From positions 1,780,838 to 1,844,837 of the forward strand of contig NMRA01000007.1 in the NCBI GenBank assembly GCA_002633005.1: a DNA stretch of 64,000 nucleotides. Direction: 5' to 3'. The stretch comes from Phoronis australis. Its lineage: Eukaryota; Phoronida; Phoronidae. The position numbers and the translations under genes were made by a program. The notes beneath the pieces are model-generated. The model worked only from the letters and a program-made list of their open reading frames with translations, was not told the origin of the DNA and ran no database searches. Positions 1 through 14,500 of this stretch are shown here, piece by piece; the first letter of the stretch is position 1, and each line of letters starts with the position of its first letter.

Positions 1-2470
1 GTAGGGACAAATGGCATTAATCAATAGTGTTATAATGTAAAGTAGTGCTTAGCAAGCCTGAAGTGTACAACTGCAAGGCAAGTGCCCTACCAAGGTGCAG
101 CATTGCAGGTAAATACTGCAGAAACTGAGAATGAAGTGGCTATTGGTTTCTACCATTTAAACAAATTAGGGACGCCACGTGCAATGGGAGGCTTTGGAGA
201 AGCAATGGGGCTGAACACCATGAGCCAGTGACTCTTAGCACTTTGTGGCTGTACCAGGAGGTACTTCTTCGCTGCCAGTGGCATTAAGAATATTTTTACT
301 TCGTCAAATGGTCCTTTTGTATTGTATGTGATTAGACTTGGTGCATTTTAAATAAACTAATATGAAATTACCTTCTCATCATGTGGAGGCCACTGGTGTC
401 CAGCACTATGTGATCAGTTGCCACATTGCTACTTGGAAAGTATCTGGTAGAAATAATAAATGATGGATTTGACCCGACTTCCACTCAACAGAATTTCAGC
501 AATTTCAGTAACATTATATATAAAGTGACTAATAACATTCTTTTGACGGTATTTATTTGGCAGAAAATCTATGGTGAAAATTTGAAATTGACTGGCGTCA
601 TTTTATGATTCGGTGTGTTATGCTACAAAGTTTCAAAGAAGTCTTCTAAAATCCATCTTTGTTTTGTCTACCACTTCATGGCCTACACAGTTGAGCCAGA
701 ATGTTTTCATTAGTTCCTTTGCCCATAACAATTGGCTCTCCAGCTCAAGTGGAGGACTTTCTGTGTGCAAACAGTCTCTAACCTGACCTTCAATACAAGA
801 CTGTGAAATCAGCACTTGGCCACCAAGATGGCCGATTCTGTGCTAGATTTCATGGAAGGTGTAGATTTGTCTTGATGTCTTTGTGGATGCGGGTCACCGC
901 CTCTTGTTTTGCTCCATTTGACAGTTAGTCATGGCTGAGCTGCCATCTGGGTAGCTAAGAGTACTATAGAGCTTGTGGTTATTGATATGACTTGGAGGTC
1001 TGTTGAAGTTCTACCTAATGTCAGTTTTTAGTAGTTTACCCAGTTGTATTGATGATAATTGCTTTAACTTAATGTCTTGGTTAACTGATAGCAGTATTGA
1101 TTTTACAATGAGTTTTTTTAATGGCTTTGGAAGTTGTTGTTTATGAGATAATTAGGAAGTGTTCATCTGTTTCTAGAAAACTTGTTTATCAAGTACTTAG
1201 AAGTTATGTTATTGGATTTGAAGTTGTCATTTAGTACTTACGTTGCCAATGTTCCTTGATTCTAGGCGCACGCCTATTCTTATCAACAATTTGGTATGTT
1301 CTTAAGTCTTGAACAATACACAGATTTACAACTGTCCTTTTCAATATTACCTATTTCATGTCTGATTCTGCAGAGCGTGATCTACAGCACTCTTAACTAA
1401 AATAAAAGCTCACTAATTGCGGAAAAATAATGGCCAAAAATTGACCTCTCGTCATTCTTCTTAGGCTTCAAACATTTTCTGGTATCAGCTGTGGTATCGA
1501 ACTTAAACTTGAGAAAGCATTTATTTGATACTACTTATGTAAAAAGTGGAGAAATAAAACTTGACTTGTCCATCATATTTTGTCATAAATTTGTGAGATT
1601 TTATGGTAGATTCTGTAAATGTTTCTTGGGTGGACCTGTCTGGCTTCTGCTGCAGCCGCGCAGTGCATCTTTCATTGAATCATGTTACTTGTACTGTTGT
1701 ACATCTATGTTACTTGTCCATGTATCTGTATCTGCTACTGGTTAACATCCAGCCAAGTTGTTGCACCATGTTGAGCCATGGTTATGTACACACACATTCT
1801 TTCATTAGGTAATTACCATAGATTTACCCATTAGATTCTCATTAAGCACACATGTAACTGGACTTTGGGCTCTTGTACTGTGGGCCAACCATAGCATCCT
1901 CCCAGGAGTTTTAGTTTTTAGGTGGCTCATCAGTTATTGTTATTGACTGTTCATTGGTTGTTGGTAAATTTTCTTTATATTCGAGCAGAATTGATTTCCG
2001 TAATTGTCATTGTTCATTTTCTCAAGTTCACTGGATAACTCAAAACGTTCCACCCTGCCTTGGTGAGGTTTTGCACTTGGCCATGTTATTTAGAGTATCG
2101 ATTTTAACCTTTTCGAGGAACATTGTTTTGACTGAATCGTTTTAAGAACGTGGGTTTTCCATAGGTTTGGATAATCATTTACCTTGTGAAGGCTATTACT
2201 TTACTGTTTATTAATTTTTTTAATGTAAAGTTATTTAAAACTCATGTCATGTTGGTTTGCGGATAAGCTTGGCATGGAAGTATAATGGTTGAATTAAGGA
2301 TAGTGTTCAAATTAATGACTTGCTACCTTAGCACAGTTTCAACTTGGAGACCTTGGTATTTAAACTTACTATACAACGCTAGTGTCAGTCGTCAGTCGGT
2401 CGTGATTCTAGTCGGTCATAAGTTGACAGTCAGTACATCCAAGCAGTTTTCCATGCACCTGTGTTTGCAG
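1..2470. other. Region upstream of the first clear PALS1 coding exon
   Basis: No convincing conserved coding exon was seen here. The next exon (from 2471) opens with a splice acceptor, so at least one 5' leader exon should lie in this stretch or to its left. One candidate short start exon is listed at 828-858. The open frames present are short and have no recognisable protein pattern. Confidence 0.5.
828..858 (+). CDS. Possible alternative first coding exon of the PALS1-like gene
   Basis: An ATG in good context (CCAAGATGGCC) is followed by ten codons (MADSVLDFME) and a possible donor, AAG|GTGTAG, in phase 1. That is the same phase as the donor of the 2471-2578 exon, so it could splice to the acceptor at 6456 and give another N-terminus. 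CAAGATGGCC also resembles a YY1-type element, common near animal start sites. Speculative: a 31-base match in phase has a high chance rate. Confidence 0.18.
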
Positions 2471-2578
2471 TGGACACCATGTCCCAAAAAGACCAGAACA
2501 ACTGGGTTTGCTTCCCAACTGATGCAGAGTCAGATGTACAGCCTTTCTATTGGAGCTGGGACGAAGGAACAATCAATG
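2471..2578 (+). CDS. MPP5: PALS1-like coding exon 1 (N-terminus)
   Basis: Acceptor GTTTGCAG ends at 2470; the ATG at 2479 (context ACACCATGTCC) opens 33 codons plus one base to a donor at 2579 (ATG|GTATCA, not a strong one). The peptide begins [15 protein letters not shown] and is acidic and aromatic near its end. The leftover base is phase 1, exactly what the exon at 6456 needs. Bases 2471-2478 would be 5' UTR. I inferred this exon from signal and phase only; the sequence has no obvious counterpart in vertebrate PALS1. Confidence 0.6.
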
Positions 2579-5500
2579 GTATCATATTTGAACTTTTGCT
2601 GCTATTAAGATAGCTCATTGCCTAGTTCCAGTCAAGTTGATCGTCTCTCAAATTGTGATTTTGAAATGTCTGCGTGCAAACAGGTGGATTTTACAGTAGT
2701 ATTTCAATACAGGTGAAGCAAATGTTTGTTCTGCATACATTCTGTCTTTGCACAACCTCAACTTTGGCTCTGTGTTGGCATTGATGTTTGTACTGAGGCC
2801 TGTCACCTAATCAGGCAACACTGTTCACCCCAGAAGAAAATAGAGACTAGACCACTATAAAGCTGAAAGCTATTTAGAGTTAATTAAAACTCTAGTTTTC
2901 GCTGGTTACTTGTGTGTATTCTGGTTAGGGACGCCATTTTCTCAGTTCATAGTATATTGCTGGTCTGGCCCGCCATCATGCTTTCTGTTTGCATGGTAAT
3001 TTGCCTGGGTTTTCCCGTTTGTTTTGGCCCTGCATTGAAATGGTGTCAGTTATTCTTGGTTGTGATCCAGTGTGGTATTTCGGTATCATCTGATGAGACA
3101 ATAGCCTGTACTATAATCTACCGACTGACCTGCTTTTGGAAAGGCTGTGTTCCAATGACGTATATTGCACGTCTGCCCCTCTCCCGTCTAATGGTGATCA
3201 CATGACAGGGCTTCGACACAGGCGAGTAAATCCTCGAATATACAAGTCGAAAAAGTAGAAAATACGAATAGAAAATTGACATCTGGCATTTTTCTTTTGG
3301 ACACCACATTTTATGAGCGACACTTTTGTTTTCAAGCGGATAATTTAGCCTGTGTAGAGCACTGCACATTATTAGTTGTGTCACCTTTAACAGAGGTGTG
3401 GCGAATTCGTTAACGTTTGGTATGAATACCTCTTCATTATAAGCCATTTGATTTCCAGGCTCATTCAAGTGTCCTGACTGATAGAAATCGTTAATAAATG
3501 CTGTGTTACTGTCATGAACAGGAAGTTTGTGGCTTTCAATTAGCGAGGGCAGTAGTTCTGGTCCAAGTTTCACTGTTGTGCTGTCTATTTTAATATGAAG
3601 TCTAAACAGTTGTGTTGTCAGGTTGTGTCTGGTATAATGTCCCTCAAGTAGTGTATGCATGACTTGGCATTATGCCATGTTTTATGGCAAAAAATGAATC
3701 ATGTTACGATGTATGAAGTGTTACCCAAACAAAATTCTTAGACTTCGTCTGAACTTCCAACTGCCAAAAGATATTGTGGTAGACTGACAGCAGTCTTTGA
3801 GGGGTGGAGGCACTTGTTGCTTAGCAACCTCAGTGGCTGTGAAATTACTGGATGTTGCTTAGATTGAGCCCAGTCTGGAAGTGGCTGTAAATCCCCAGAG
3901 AAGCAGCACACAGCGTCTTGGGAGCTGGGCCAGACGTGACTGTTGATGCTCTTTGATCTAGGCTAATGTGAGGCAGCTTTTAGTGGTATTTAAGAGGTGT
4001 TCCCAGTACATTATGCAAAAGAATCTTAGTTGTTACTTTGATCGTTTTAACAGCTTTCCAAGGTGAAACATGAATGATGGATATGTCTTGCTGAATGTTT
4101 ATGTGATGTGTATTGATCAAACAAAAGTCACCTGTCATCCAGTTATGTCTTTTTCTCCTGTTATGAATTTCATTGCAGTCATCTTATTAGATTTGTTAAA
4201 CCTTGAACTTTTATGCTAGCTGGACAGTATGCATTAGCACTTGAGTTACCAAAAACAGTGCATCCTAGTCCCTACAGAGAACAAGTTTTTAGCGCATGGT
4301 TAAACCATTTCAAAGTTCACCTGATCAGTGTATGATTGATTGATAATTGCATGCCCAGTTAAATCTTTTGTAATTAATGCTATCCTGTTGAGCAGTTAGT
4401 TGTCCAATCACTGTGCCAGGTTCCTATTGATTAAAGTAGGAAGGTCTATGTATTACCTATCTGTGTTGTATCTAGCCAGAAACAAACCTACCCGCACTAC
4501 AAGCATCGACAGCAGAGACCTGCTGATAAAAAGATGTAACGATAACCTAAGGCTATATAAGATCTAAAAAGTTTGTTCAAGCGACTACAAATTCACAAGT
4601 TTTTAAATCTACTGAGCTGAAGTACTGCACCTCACCACTAACATCACTCATAGTATAGGCATATCAGTGGACAGGTATGAATCAGATTTTATCAGTATTG
4701 AGTTGACCTATTTCGAACAAAGTTTTGCCTTGTGAAGATAAGATTGTTTTGGAAGGCGTGGTTGAAATTTGCATGTTGTCAGACGCTGCTGCAGACGCTG
4801 GTTTCCGTATCCTCACCTTTTTATCAAGTGAATTAACCATAGAAACTTGCCTTGTTTTTATCGATCTTTATTAATCATGTTCTCCAACCCTGATCTGCTT
4901 TTTTAATCCTCATCCGATTACGGTATTTGGTTTATTTTTAACGAGGTAAATCTTGTCGGGTTACCACGGAAAATATCGTGCAATGTAATTTGAGCACTTC
5001 TGTCGTGAAGCAGGTGCCTTCGATTAGAAAAAATAAATTAAAATGCTGTGTAGTCCTCAGAATTTGTTTTGAGTGTAAAGGATTGTCGGCATCAGTCATA
5101 TAGCCTTGCTGGTTTTGAGGCTCATCTTTAGTACCCAAAACAGTTAAAAGCAGTTTTTTTGTAGTCTTTGAAGAACAATTCTTTATTGGCCTTAAGGAAA
5201 GTTTCTTGTGTGACTGAAATTTTTTATCATTTTGTCACAACGGATTTGTACTCTGTAAAGATGTGAACATCTAGTGCTACCTGTTTTTTAGTGTGATGGG
5301 CCATCCCACTCTAATTTTGAGCCCCTAAGATCAAATATGACCACCATGTTCAAATGTTTAACCCCCATGCTCAATTTCTGATTGATTGTCGTATCAATTG
5401 AGCTTTTTAAGTGGTCTTGACCTATAAAATGTGTAGTCTCATTGTCACACTTTTCAGCTTAGTATTCACTGCAGTCAGAATATTAACAATTTTATTGAAA

Positions 5501-8500
5501 GTACAAGCTAAATTAGAATTCACAAAATCTTTAACCAAGAACGCTTAGCGAGGAGGGGGAGTCTGCCTTTCGGGACTTGATTGAACACTGTGCTTTAATC
5601 TTGGTGAGAACACCTACATTCATATTGTTTTACTACATGATGAAAGTTTGTCGATTTCAGACAATAACAATTGCAAAAATTGCACATTTTTCATTTTTAA
5701 GTGGTTCTATTTCTAGTGCATTGTTGTTAATGCTCACATTTTTCAAATGTTGTCTGATGCAATGATTACTCCGCTGTAGAGAATTTCAACTCGGCAGGAA
5801 TTGCAAATTTCACACCCCCAGAATCTAAGGCCATGATGGCCCTACAGTCTCGGTAATTTCATTTTGGCATGGGTCAAGTGTTTGTTTTTTATTGTACTAT
5901 TTATTAGATATTTCACGCAGTTTTTTTTGTCAAACAACATTTTTAACCTTAGACATTATTTAACATTTTGATAATGACTGATTGGCAAAAACAAAAAATA
6001 ACTGACCTTATATATGAACTAAGGGTATTGGCTTATATGTGACTATAAGGCCATTGTCTTCTATTCTGAGTCATTTGCATTTTCAAGGGTTTTCAAAAAG
6101 TATTTGGCCTATAGGGCCATGGCCTTATGTTTTGGGTACAATACATGTTTGAAAGTTCATGTCCATACTATGGAGGGTTCACATATAGGCTACAGTCCTT
6201 AAGCCTGGACTAATTTTACATTAGCCATGTTCACAGTTTTTTCCTAGGAACACACATTTGCACATTCTATCCAAAAGTGTGAGCTGTTTATGTTACCCTG
6301 TTTACATTCACATATCAGCCTGTGTGGAGCCGCAATGTGTTTTTCTTACTCTCTATTTTTCTTGCCCTGATTACTACTTGTTACTTGTTTTAAATTGTTC
6401 GCCCATGAGTCATACAATTCCAAGCAACTCTTATTCAGTTTTCACTTTTTTGTAGTTCCCAACATTAACAGTGTACAGAGTGCCTATGTGATAGCCGTGG
6501 AAGATCAGGCAAGGCAGAGACTCGAGAAACTAGCGGCACTAAACCGGGTCCAGCCGGTGGACATGACAAAAATCTCTGGCCTGAATGAGCTGGATGAAAC
6601 CACAGACATCGTTAACAACCCGATCTATGTGACCACGAATTTTAACAACAGTGGTGCCGAGTCGTTACCGTCCAATGGTCAGTCTGACATCGAGGACGTC
6701 AACCGTGCTAATTCTGTGAACTCAGTCACACATAGTGCAATGAATGGACATAGTGAGACTGCTGTTGTTAATGGCTACATGACTGAGAATGGTGATGACT
6801 ATGTCATCAGTCCCAACAAGCCGCATCGTGAAATGGCTATCGATGTGCCAGAGACTTTCATTGCGTCCAAGAAGGAGCGTCCTAGCTACCCACCGCCCCA
6901 GCCGTCTCACCCCGCCCCAACCCCACCACAGAAGAATTCGCCAGCTGTGCCAAGGAAAACCACTCACGAGGATATGGGTAGTAATGGCTCGCTGTCACGT
7001 GACAAACAGGACCAGTTGGAGCGAATCCGTAAACACCAGGAGGAGTTGAAAAAGAGGCGAGAGGAAGAGAACAAGTTCATTCGTGAGCAGGAGTTTCTGC
7101 GCAATTCGATACGTGAGTCAAAGAAACTCGCCAACTTAGAACAGAACAGGAAACCACCGCCACTAGAGGGCGTGGTCAACCCTGTGTTTGATGAGGACGA
7201 GAATGGTGCAACGACGCCAGACATACATGAGGCATCCACATTGCCAGCCAGGGGGCGGCGAGACATCCCCGACGTGGGAGCAGTCAGACGGGAACCCGTC
7301 CCCCACGAGAGGCAACTCAAAACTACACCAGGTGAGTTACTTACGGTATGTAACAGAAATTTTAGCTGTAGGTTTTCCCTTATGTGTAAGAAGGCATACT
7401 ATGTACACCTTTTGGATAAACGGTATGTGCCTTTTTGTGCATGTAAAGTTGTGTCTATGTCAAACTTCAGGTGCATGGGATTGTCTGCAAAGCACAAGAA
7501 AAACCTAAGAGTTAGATGTTAAGTAAGAACATATAAGTGAACCTTCAATTTTAAATTAACGTGTAACTGAGAACTGAGTGGATAAAAAGAAAAGTAAGAC
7601 TCCTAGGTGAAATTACACGTATAGAGGAGATGAGAGAAACTCATGTGTTAGTGCCGTGAATACATTATTTCAGTATACATTGGCGCATGAGACTCAACGA
7701 GTGTTGGTACTATACAAACTGCCAGTGTAATCGGAACTATTAAAGTTCATCGCTTAACAAACCTAGCACTCTTTGACTTTTAGCCATGTAGCCACAAGGG
7801 AATAATAGTCTTTGACTTCCTCATATTGGAAAGTAGTTTATTTGCCTATTTCATATCATAATTTTTGCGTTCATTTCAAGTGCTGTTTTGTGCCAGATTT
7901 GGTAAGCACTTACTAGCCATTTGATCCTGACTTTTTCCAAGTAGATACACACCAGATTGGGGCAATCCCTTGAGCAGTGTGCAAATATTTGAACTATTTC
8001 ATGCAACAGTACTTAGGGGTGTAACTGTATAATATTGTTTATACTGTTGTTCAAAGGCACATTTCTGTTCAGAGTAATCAGCTCTATATTCCAGTGCAGA
8101 AGAGTCACTACACCGTTTTTCTGTTGGAAGTGGCTAAAAACCCGCTTTCCACTACATTTTTTATTTGGGCCACTGTTGTGAGATTCGTTTCAAATTGTTT
8201 CGATTTCTGTGCTTGGAGAGAATCAGCAGTTTGTTATTGCTCGAGTCGACGCTAAGGAATGACATGCCGTGACAAGTCATTGTAGAGCCTTGTGTCGAGC
8301 AGTAACATAATGTTGGTTTTTCGCAAGACCAGAAATTTCTTTTTTTTAATGTTTATTTACGAAATATACAAACATAATTAGTGTTAAGCCCAAAAGGCAC
8401 TGGAAAGCATGTCAAACTCTTCTCATTTGAGTAAGGAGCCAATTAAGACAAATTTTATAGCAGTTAAGGGTCTAAGTCAATATTTAGTTTCTTCAGTAGA

Positions 8501-11500
8501 ACCCAGGTTTATTGCTGCTTTAAATGAAGTCAACGATTATCAGTTTCTTGTAGAAGCACAAGTGCTAATGGTTGGCATTAGCACTTGCTGATTTCTTGAG
8601 AACTGAAGGCTTGTTGCAGAGGCAGACCTCTGATGCACTCAGCCAGCTGTCGGAGGTTCCTGAAAGTCGAGCACATAGTTTGTCGCAGGTTGTGGGACCT
8701 GCAAAAAAGGAAAGTCATGAGTGAAATATCTGTTTATTACTTGGCAAAAATTTTTTGGTATAATATATTGATTCTCGTTTGTTATAACTAGGACGTGTTG
8801 GGCACTTTTCAGCCACTTTCAAACCATAACTGTTTTTCTAAGAACACTTCTGTTTTGGGCACAATATGACAATTTTTTTTTCATTTTTTGTTATCTTTCT
8901 CCATCAGTGCAAGTATTGGAAAGCTTTACTTTGTTGTCACCTTGGCTTGTACAGTTCAGCTGTCATTAAGCAAGTTACATCAGTGTTCGTTCTACATTTC
9001 CGAACACAGGGTTCCAGTGGACCCACCTTCCAAAAATGTTGGGGTCCATTTCAGTGTCGTGGGGTCCATGAAAACACTCCTGAAATGGTTACAGTTGCAG
9101 AGAAAGACGCACAAAGTATAATTTGGAAATACGAGGCAAACCTAGTGATTCTTTATCAGTGGAAAATGTAGGCAGGCAACAAAAAATTGAACCTGGCAAT
9201 TTCTGTTTCCTTAGTTTTCATTCTCGTAACTTATTGAAATTGCATTAAAATTGCATCCGAGGTGCTGCATCTGGGTACTCAACATGTGTTTTTATTAGCT
9301 TGCATCAAATGATGCAAAACGCATCCTTGGGCAAACAATGATTAAGTCTTTGAATTATGGCAACTTAACAATTATTTATGTCCTAAATTAAGAAGTTTTT
9401 GATGTACGTTAAAATTAGGTCGTCTAATTGGAATACGTTACGCACTTGAAAACACAAATTAACTACCATTGTATTAGGACTGGTTGCCATCAAACTATCC
9501 ATAATGTGCTTCAAAAATTGCCCTTAAAGACATTGATGTTGCATTCATTGATATAACATTTTTGCCTTAGCTGTGTTTACAAGCTGCTTCTCTGCAGTGA
9601 CCTTTTCCATCTATCAAACTAGAAGGAGTCAGTTGAAACTTGATAGTTGGAAAGAAATGTTCTGTGTGGACTTCTAAAGAACACACTGTTTAGCTAGGCT
9701 TACTTGAGGAAATAACTGGAGAGGTAAGGCGTTAGAGGATGTTCAAGGACTCGTGGTAAAGTGACAAAATGAACTCATATTGTCAACACTCAAATCAAGT
9801 CTTAGAATCTGTCAGAAACAATCTTATGTCTCTTTGTATTTTGCTAATAGTAAATGTTTAACTGACAATTACTGTTGCAACTAGAGGTACTATTACCAGT
9901 AGTCTATAAATGGTCTGTATGTTTTATTTTTAACTAGTATAGGGATCTTCATAGGAAGTGGAGTTAAGACAAGTTCTGGAGGGTTTTTCGCGTACATCAC
10001 AATGTCGTTTCTTTTTACTTTCACTTTGGTTACTTTCCACTTTGGAGTTTGTAAGCTCGTCGTACTGGAAGTTGGGGCGTTCCTGCGAGTGCGTGCAGCG
10101 AGTATTGTACGACATAAGAAAAAATGGGAGGTGGTTCAAAAAGATAAAAAATGAATCCAACACTTGACTGACGTAGACTTGTGAACCTCGTTACAGTGGA
10201 TGTATAACCAAATCCTTAAAAAAAGGTATTCAAAACTGTTAAGTGACTATGTTTAGTAATTAGTATTCACTGAGGGCATTGTGTGTGTGAATGGGAGGAG
10301 TAATTCTCCACCTCCCAGTTGAAGAGCTACATGAGCATGTAAACAGGATGTCCTCAAAATTATGGGATGGATTCTAATAATAAAAGGTGTTCGTTTAAAC
10401 ACTTCTTGCTGTCGAGGTTGCCGAAGTGTTTAAGATTTTAATCACATATGACGGTTGAAAATTACATTCTTTTTGAATGGATGTTTGCCACATGAACACT
10501 CATTTGTTCTACTTACCATCACAGTACCATAACATGTACTGAGGCAGGCCAGGATGTATTGTGTTTATAATGTTTCAGTAGGTTGACATGCTTGTTAATT
10601 TTTTCATTCCTGAATTAACCCTGGTTGTTCTTAGGCAAATTTTGGTATAGAATGGTGGTGCAACTTCTCACATAGTTCAAATTTTAAAAAATTTAGCAGT
10701 ACCATGGAAATGAATCCACAATCTCTACAGTGGCAGCCAAAGGCTCTACCGCTGGCTGCTGGGCATTAAACAGTAGGTAGGATATAATATGCCCACATTT
10801 TGGGAACCAGTTTGGTTACTGCTATTCAGTGGAGAAAACTGGTTCTTAAGTGTGGGCTCATTATATCTGACTGTTACTTTGTTGCTGAGCCAAATCCCAC
10901 ACATTCAATAGTAAAACATGTATATTTTAGTGGCAATGCCACCCGCCTTGAGTTAACTAAATGTCTGGCAGACAACTGCGAGAATTGACGATTTGTAATA
11001 AAATCACAAAATACAATGGATTTTGTTGTTTTATAGCTCTGGGCAAAGTTGATAATTGCAAGAAGTCCAATCTGTTAAACAATAACTGCAAAATTGCATT
11101 TTATAATGCAAAAAACGATTATGTCGCTTAAACCACGAACATTTTCCCCGAAACCAGCCTAATTATAGACTAAACTTTTCGTAATCGTTATTTTTGCTGA
11201 GAATTTTGACAACATAAAGTTCAGTTGTTGGTCATACTGTGGGCTTAAGTGAGACAAGAATTACTCAAGGTGTCCAATATATGACAACCATAGTCTGTTG
11301 ACTGGTTTTACAATAGGCCACTGCTGGAAGTAAGTTCACAGATGGTTTTCTTGTTGAGTGCAGTTCCCCAGTCCAGACATTCCAGTCCAGTACTTGATGT
11401 TTGTGGCCGCCACATAAGTGTTGGCCACATCTGGAGATAATGTAAGAGGGTGGTTTTCACTGTTTTCCATTGTATATTGGCCAGTTGAGGTTGACCTAGC

Positions 11501-14500
11501 ATTTGTACACTGCTATCTGTGGACAATAAGCCCTAGGTTTGACTAGCTTTCCCACTTGGTCTGGGTACATTTTAGTGGGGAGTTTTGTGGTGTAGTGTCG
11601 TTCTCTAACTGTCCTGTTGAGACGGAGCTCTCGGGTTGATCTAGTGGGCCTGTAGGTATAACCTCGGTCATGTAAAGACATGACACCGTTTGTATGTTTG
11701 ACATGATCAGAATAAGTTGCTTTTTTAACTGGAATTGTTACTACTTGCCATTTTCATTACGTTATGTGCCAAGTTGAAATTTAGCCGTTTTGTTTGTTTT
11801 TTAAGAAATTGAATGTGACGCCAGCTGTGCACTACAGCCCTTGACCTGTGCTGAAATCAAACACCGAAAGTCTTGCAGAAAATCGAGCTTGCCCTAGACA
11901 GACTCTTGTTGTTTGTCTTCATCTTTAACTCAGAATTCTTCCTTGTGGCTTTTGATAGTGTTGTGGCCTCACATGCCACGTTTTCAGTTTCCAAATCAAC
12001 TGAGTTGATCTGACATGGAGATCCTCTATGTGACCATATTTGACAGAGATGTTCTACTGAAAATAAGTGTTGCCACCATTTTACACAAAATTTGGTCATG
12101 TTCTTGATACTGTTATTGTGCTTTCTGTTTGGCTAAATGTTAATTAAAAGACATGGCCTCTTGACCAAATTAATGTCAGACTGGCAAAAAGTAAATCAAA
12201 TTTTGCAAGCTTTTCTCATTCATAAAATATATACTAATAGGTTAAATTCTATAGTTTTTGTGGTTATTTGGCCAAATGCACCGACTTGTCAATAAGGTCT
12301 TGCATAACCTGATGTGTCTTCATGGAACAGGTCCCTGAGCAGTTTGTATTTGTTTACCTGCAGGTGAAGACCGTGTTCTTGCCTCCATACAGCAAATACA
12401 GAGAAAGCTGAAGTCAGCCGATAATCAAAAGGATGTTACTGCTCTGACAAGACTCCTTCAGAACCATCGGTTCCTCGCCGCCCTCGCTATATACCAGAAG
12501 GTACAAGCGTGTACCAACCGTTCACCACCCATCACAGCACTGTGCAATAACTCCCAGTTTGTTTCGTTTGACGTCGTCACGGGGCTCAAGTCACAACAAG
12601 GGGTCAACCCGAAGGTCAATGAACTGGTCCAGATTCTGAAGCAGCCAGAGTTTCAGGTGTGTTGGTTTGTTGGAACTGAATAGAACATGCATTTTTGTGT
12701 AAGAAATTAAACGTCTCCGTGGAACTCTCCTTTAGAGGTAAAAAAGATCACCATTTATTCAAGCACTAGTTTCTATTTTTACGAAATCTTATGCTTTGAT
12801 GTTTGGATCCTTTTTTCTTGTCTCTATAAAATTGATCAAAGGGAGATTTCTATCACACTGACTATGTTAAAAGCATGTGTTGCAAAAATTTGTTGTTCAT
12901 AACGTTACTTGTACGAATTCATCACAAAAATTGTTATTGGTTTTTGAAAATGGACAATATACGACAATGATTTTTGCACTTGAAAACATCGAACTACTGA
13001 AATACAGAACGTTGTTTTGTGGTATTCTGTTGTTGTTTTATTGGAGAGACACAGTATTTAGTGCAATTCTTTATATAGTTATCACACAACTGTCTGACAA
13101 GTGGAATTCTATTTTTTTAAATTTCTCCACAAAAGTAGAGACCAAAAAACTTGTAGTCTATTACTAGCATGCTTTGTTCTGTGTAGATTCATAAACATTT
13201 AACGCATTTTCCTTTATTTGCATTAAAATAATAAGCCTTTGAAAAATGGAAAAATGACAATCTTGGCAATTATGTTTGTGTGAAACAAGTGGAGAATTAC
13301 CGTACATTTTGAATTTTCAAGTGGTCCTCAGTTTTGTTTTTCATTGATTGAGTACTTAAAATTCACACTGTTGTAAAATGTAATCAGCTCATTCACGTGA
13401 ATGGATCTGTCATTGGCATGTTACCTTTCTCAGTGACGTCTTACCTCTCTCATTGACATCTTACATCTTTCAGTGGCATCTGTTCTATCCTTATGCTTCA
13501 GTTTTACTCAGGAGTTTGCGTTTGTGTTTATAGAGTTTGTTAAAGGCACACGACAAACTAGCCCAGGGTGAGCCCCCTCCCCCGCCACCCAACCCGGACG
13601 ACGAGATGTTATACAACAGGGCGTCACAGTATGACGAAGACAGTGTGAAGATTGTCAGACTACTCAAGACCGCCGACGCTCTTGTACGTACATTATCAAT
13701 GATGTTTATAGCATTCCTTTGTTGTTTTAATTTGAGTTTCTTTGCGAGTCCGGTTATTTTAAAATTTTTAACATAATGCTGTCAGTGTCGGCCTAACTTC
13801 GAAATCTTGCTCAAGTCATGAATTTGCTTCAAGTTGAACCATGCGGATGTTGGAATTTTTCTGAGAACTGAGTGCAAGTCTACTGGCGGAGGCTGCTCAA
13901 GCCTAAAATGATTGGGCATTTAGTATTTATTGAGTTAGTGACTAGTTTTGCTGTTCGGATTTGGCAGTTTTGATCTTTACCCAACCATTGTAATGGCGCT
14001 TTAAGACTATTACGTTGTATCTGTAGGGTGCTACAGTGAGAAATGAGGGCGATGCAGTGATTATAGGCAGGATTGTCAAGGGTGGAGCTGCAGAGAAAAG
14101 TGGTGAGTGACAGCATGCTGCTGAACAGTATAGGGCAGTGGGCCGTATTGTGGTCTGTCTCTTTGTCAGGTCTGAGCTCAAATCGTGCGTTGGCTGGCAG
14201 ATCACAACGGCACTTGATAAATGCAATCGGGGCAAAACACCATTTCTCCATCGTGACGACTAATTGTGCTTACAGCAAAAATGTCTGTTAATGACCATAC
14301 TAGATTTACTGTTAATTCTCTTCATTCCCGGTCATGATTGTAGGCTACGCTGAGAATGAATTCGGCTTCCGCCCTGCCGACATGACAGGCAATTCCCGAT
14401 TGTTTTGTCTGAACACTTTTTGGGTGTACTATATGAGCATATGAACCATTACACTAGTTACCTCCCTGTGTTGAGTCTGAAATGGGACAAAAGGGCGTGA

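Noticed and set aside
6722-7320. Antisense open frames of 81 and 118 codons over PALS1 exon 2
   Set aside because: They are shadows of the coding exon; the + strand frame matches PALS1 family segments and carries the splice signals.
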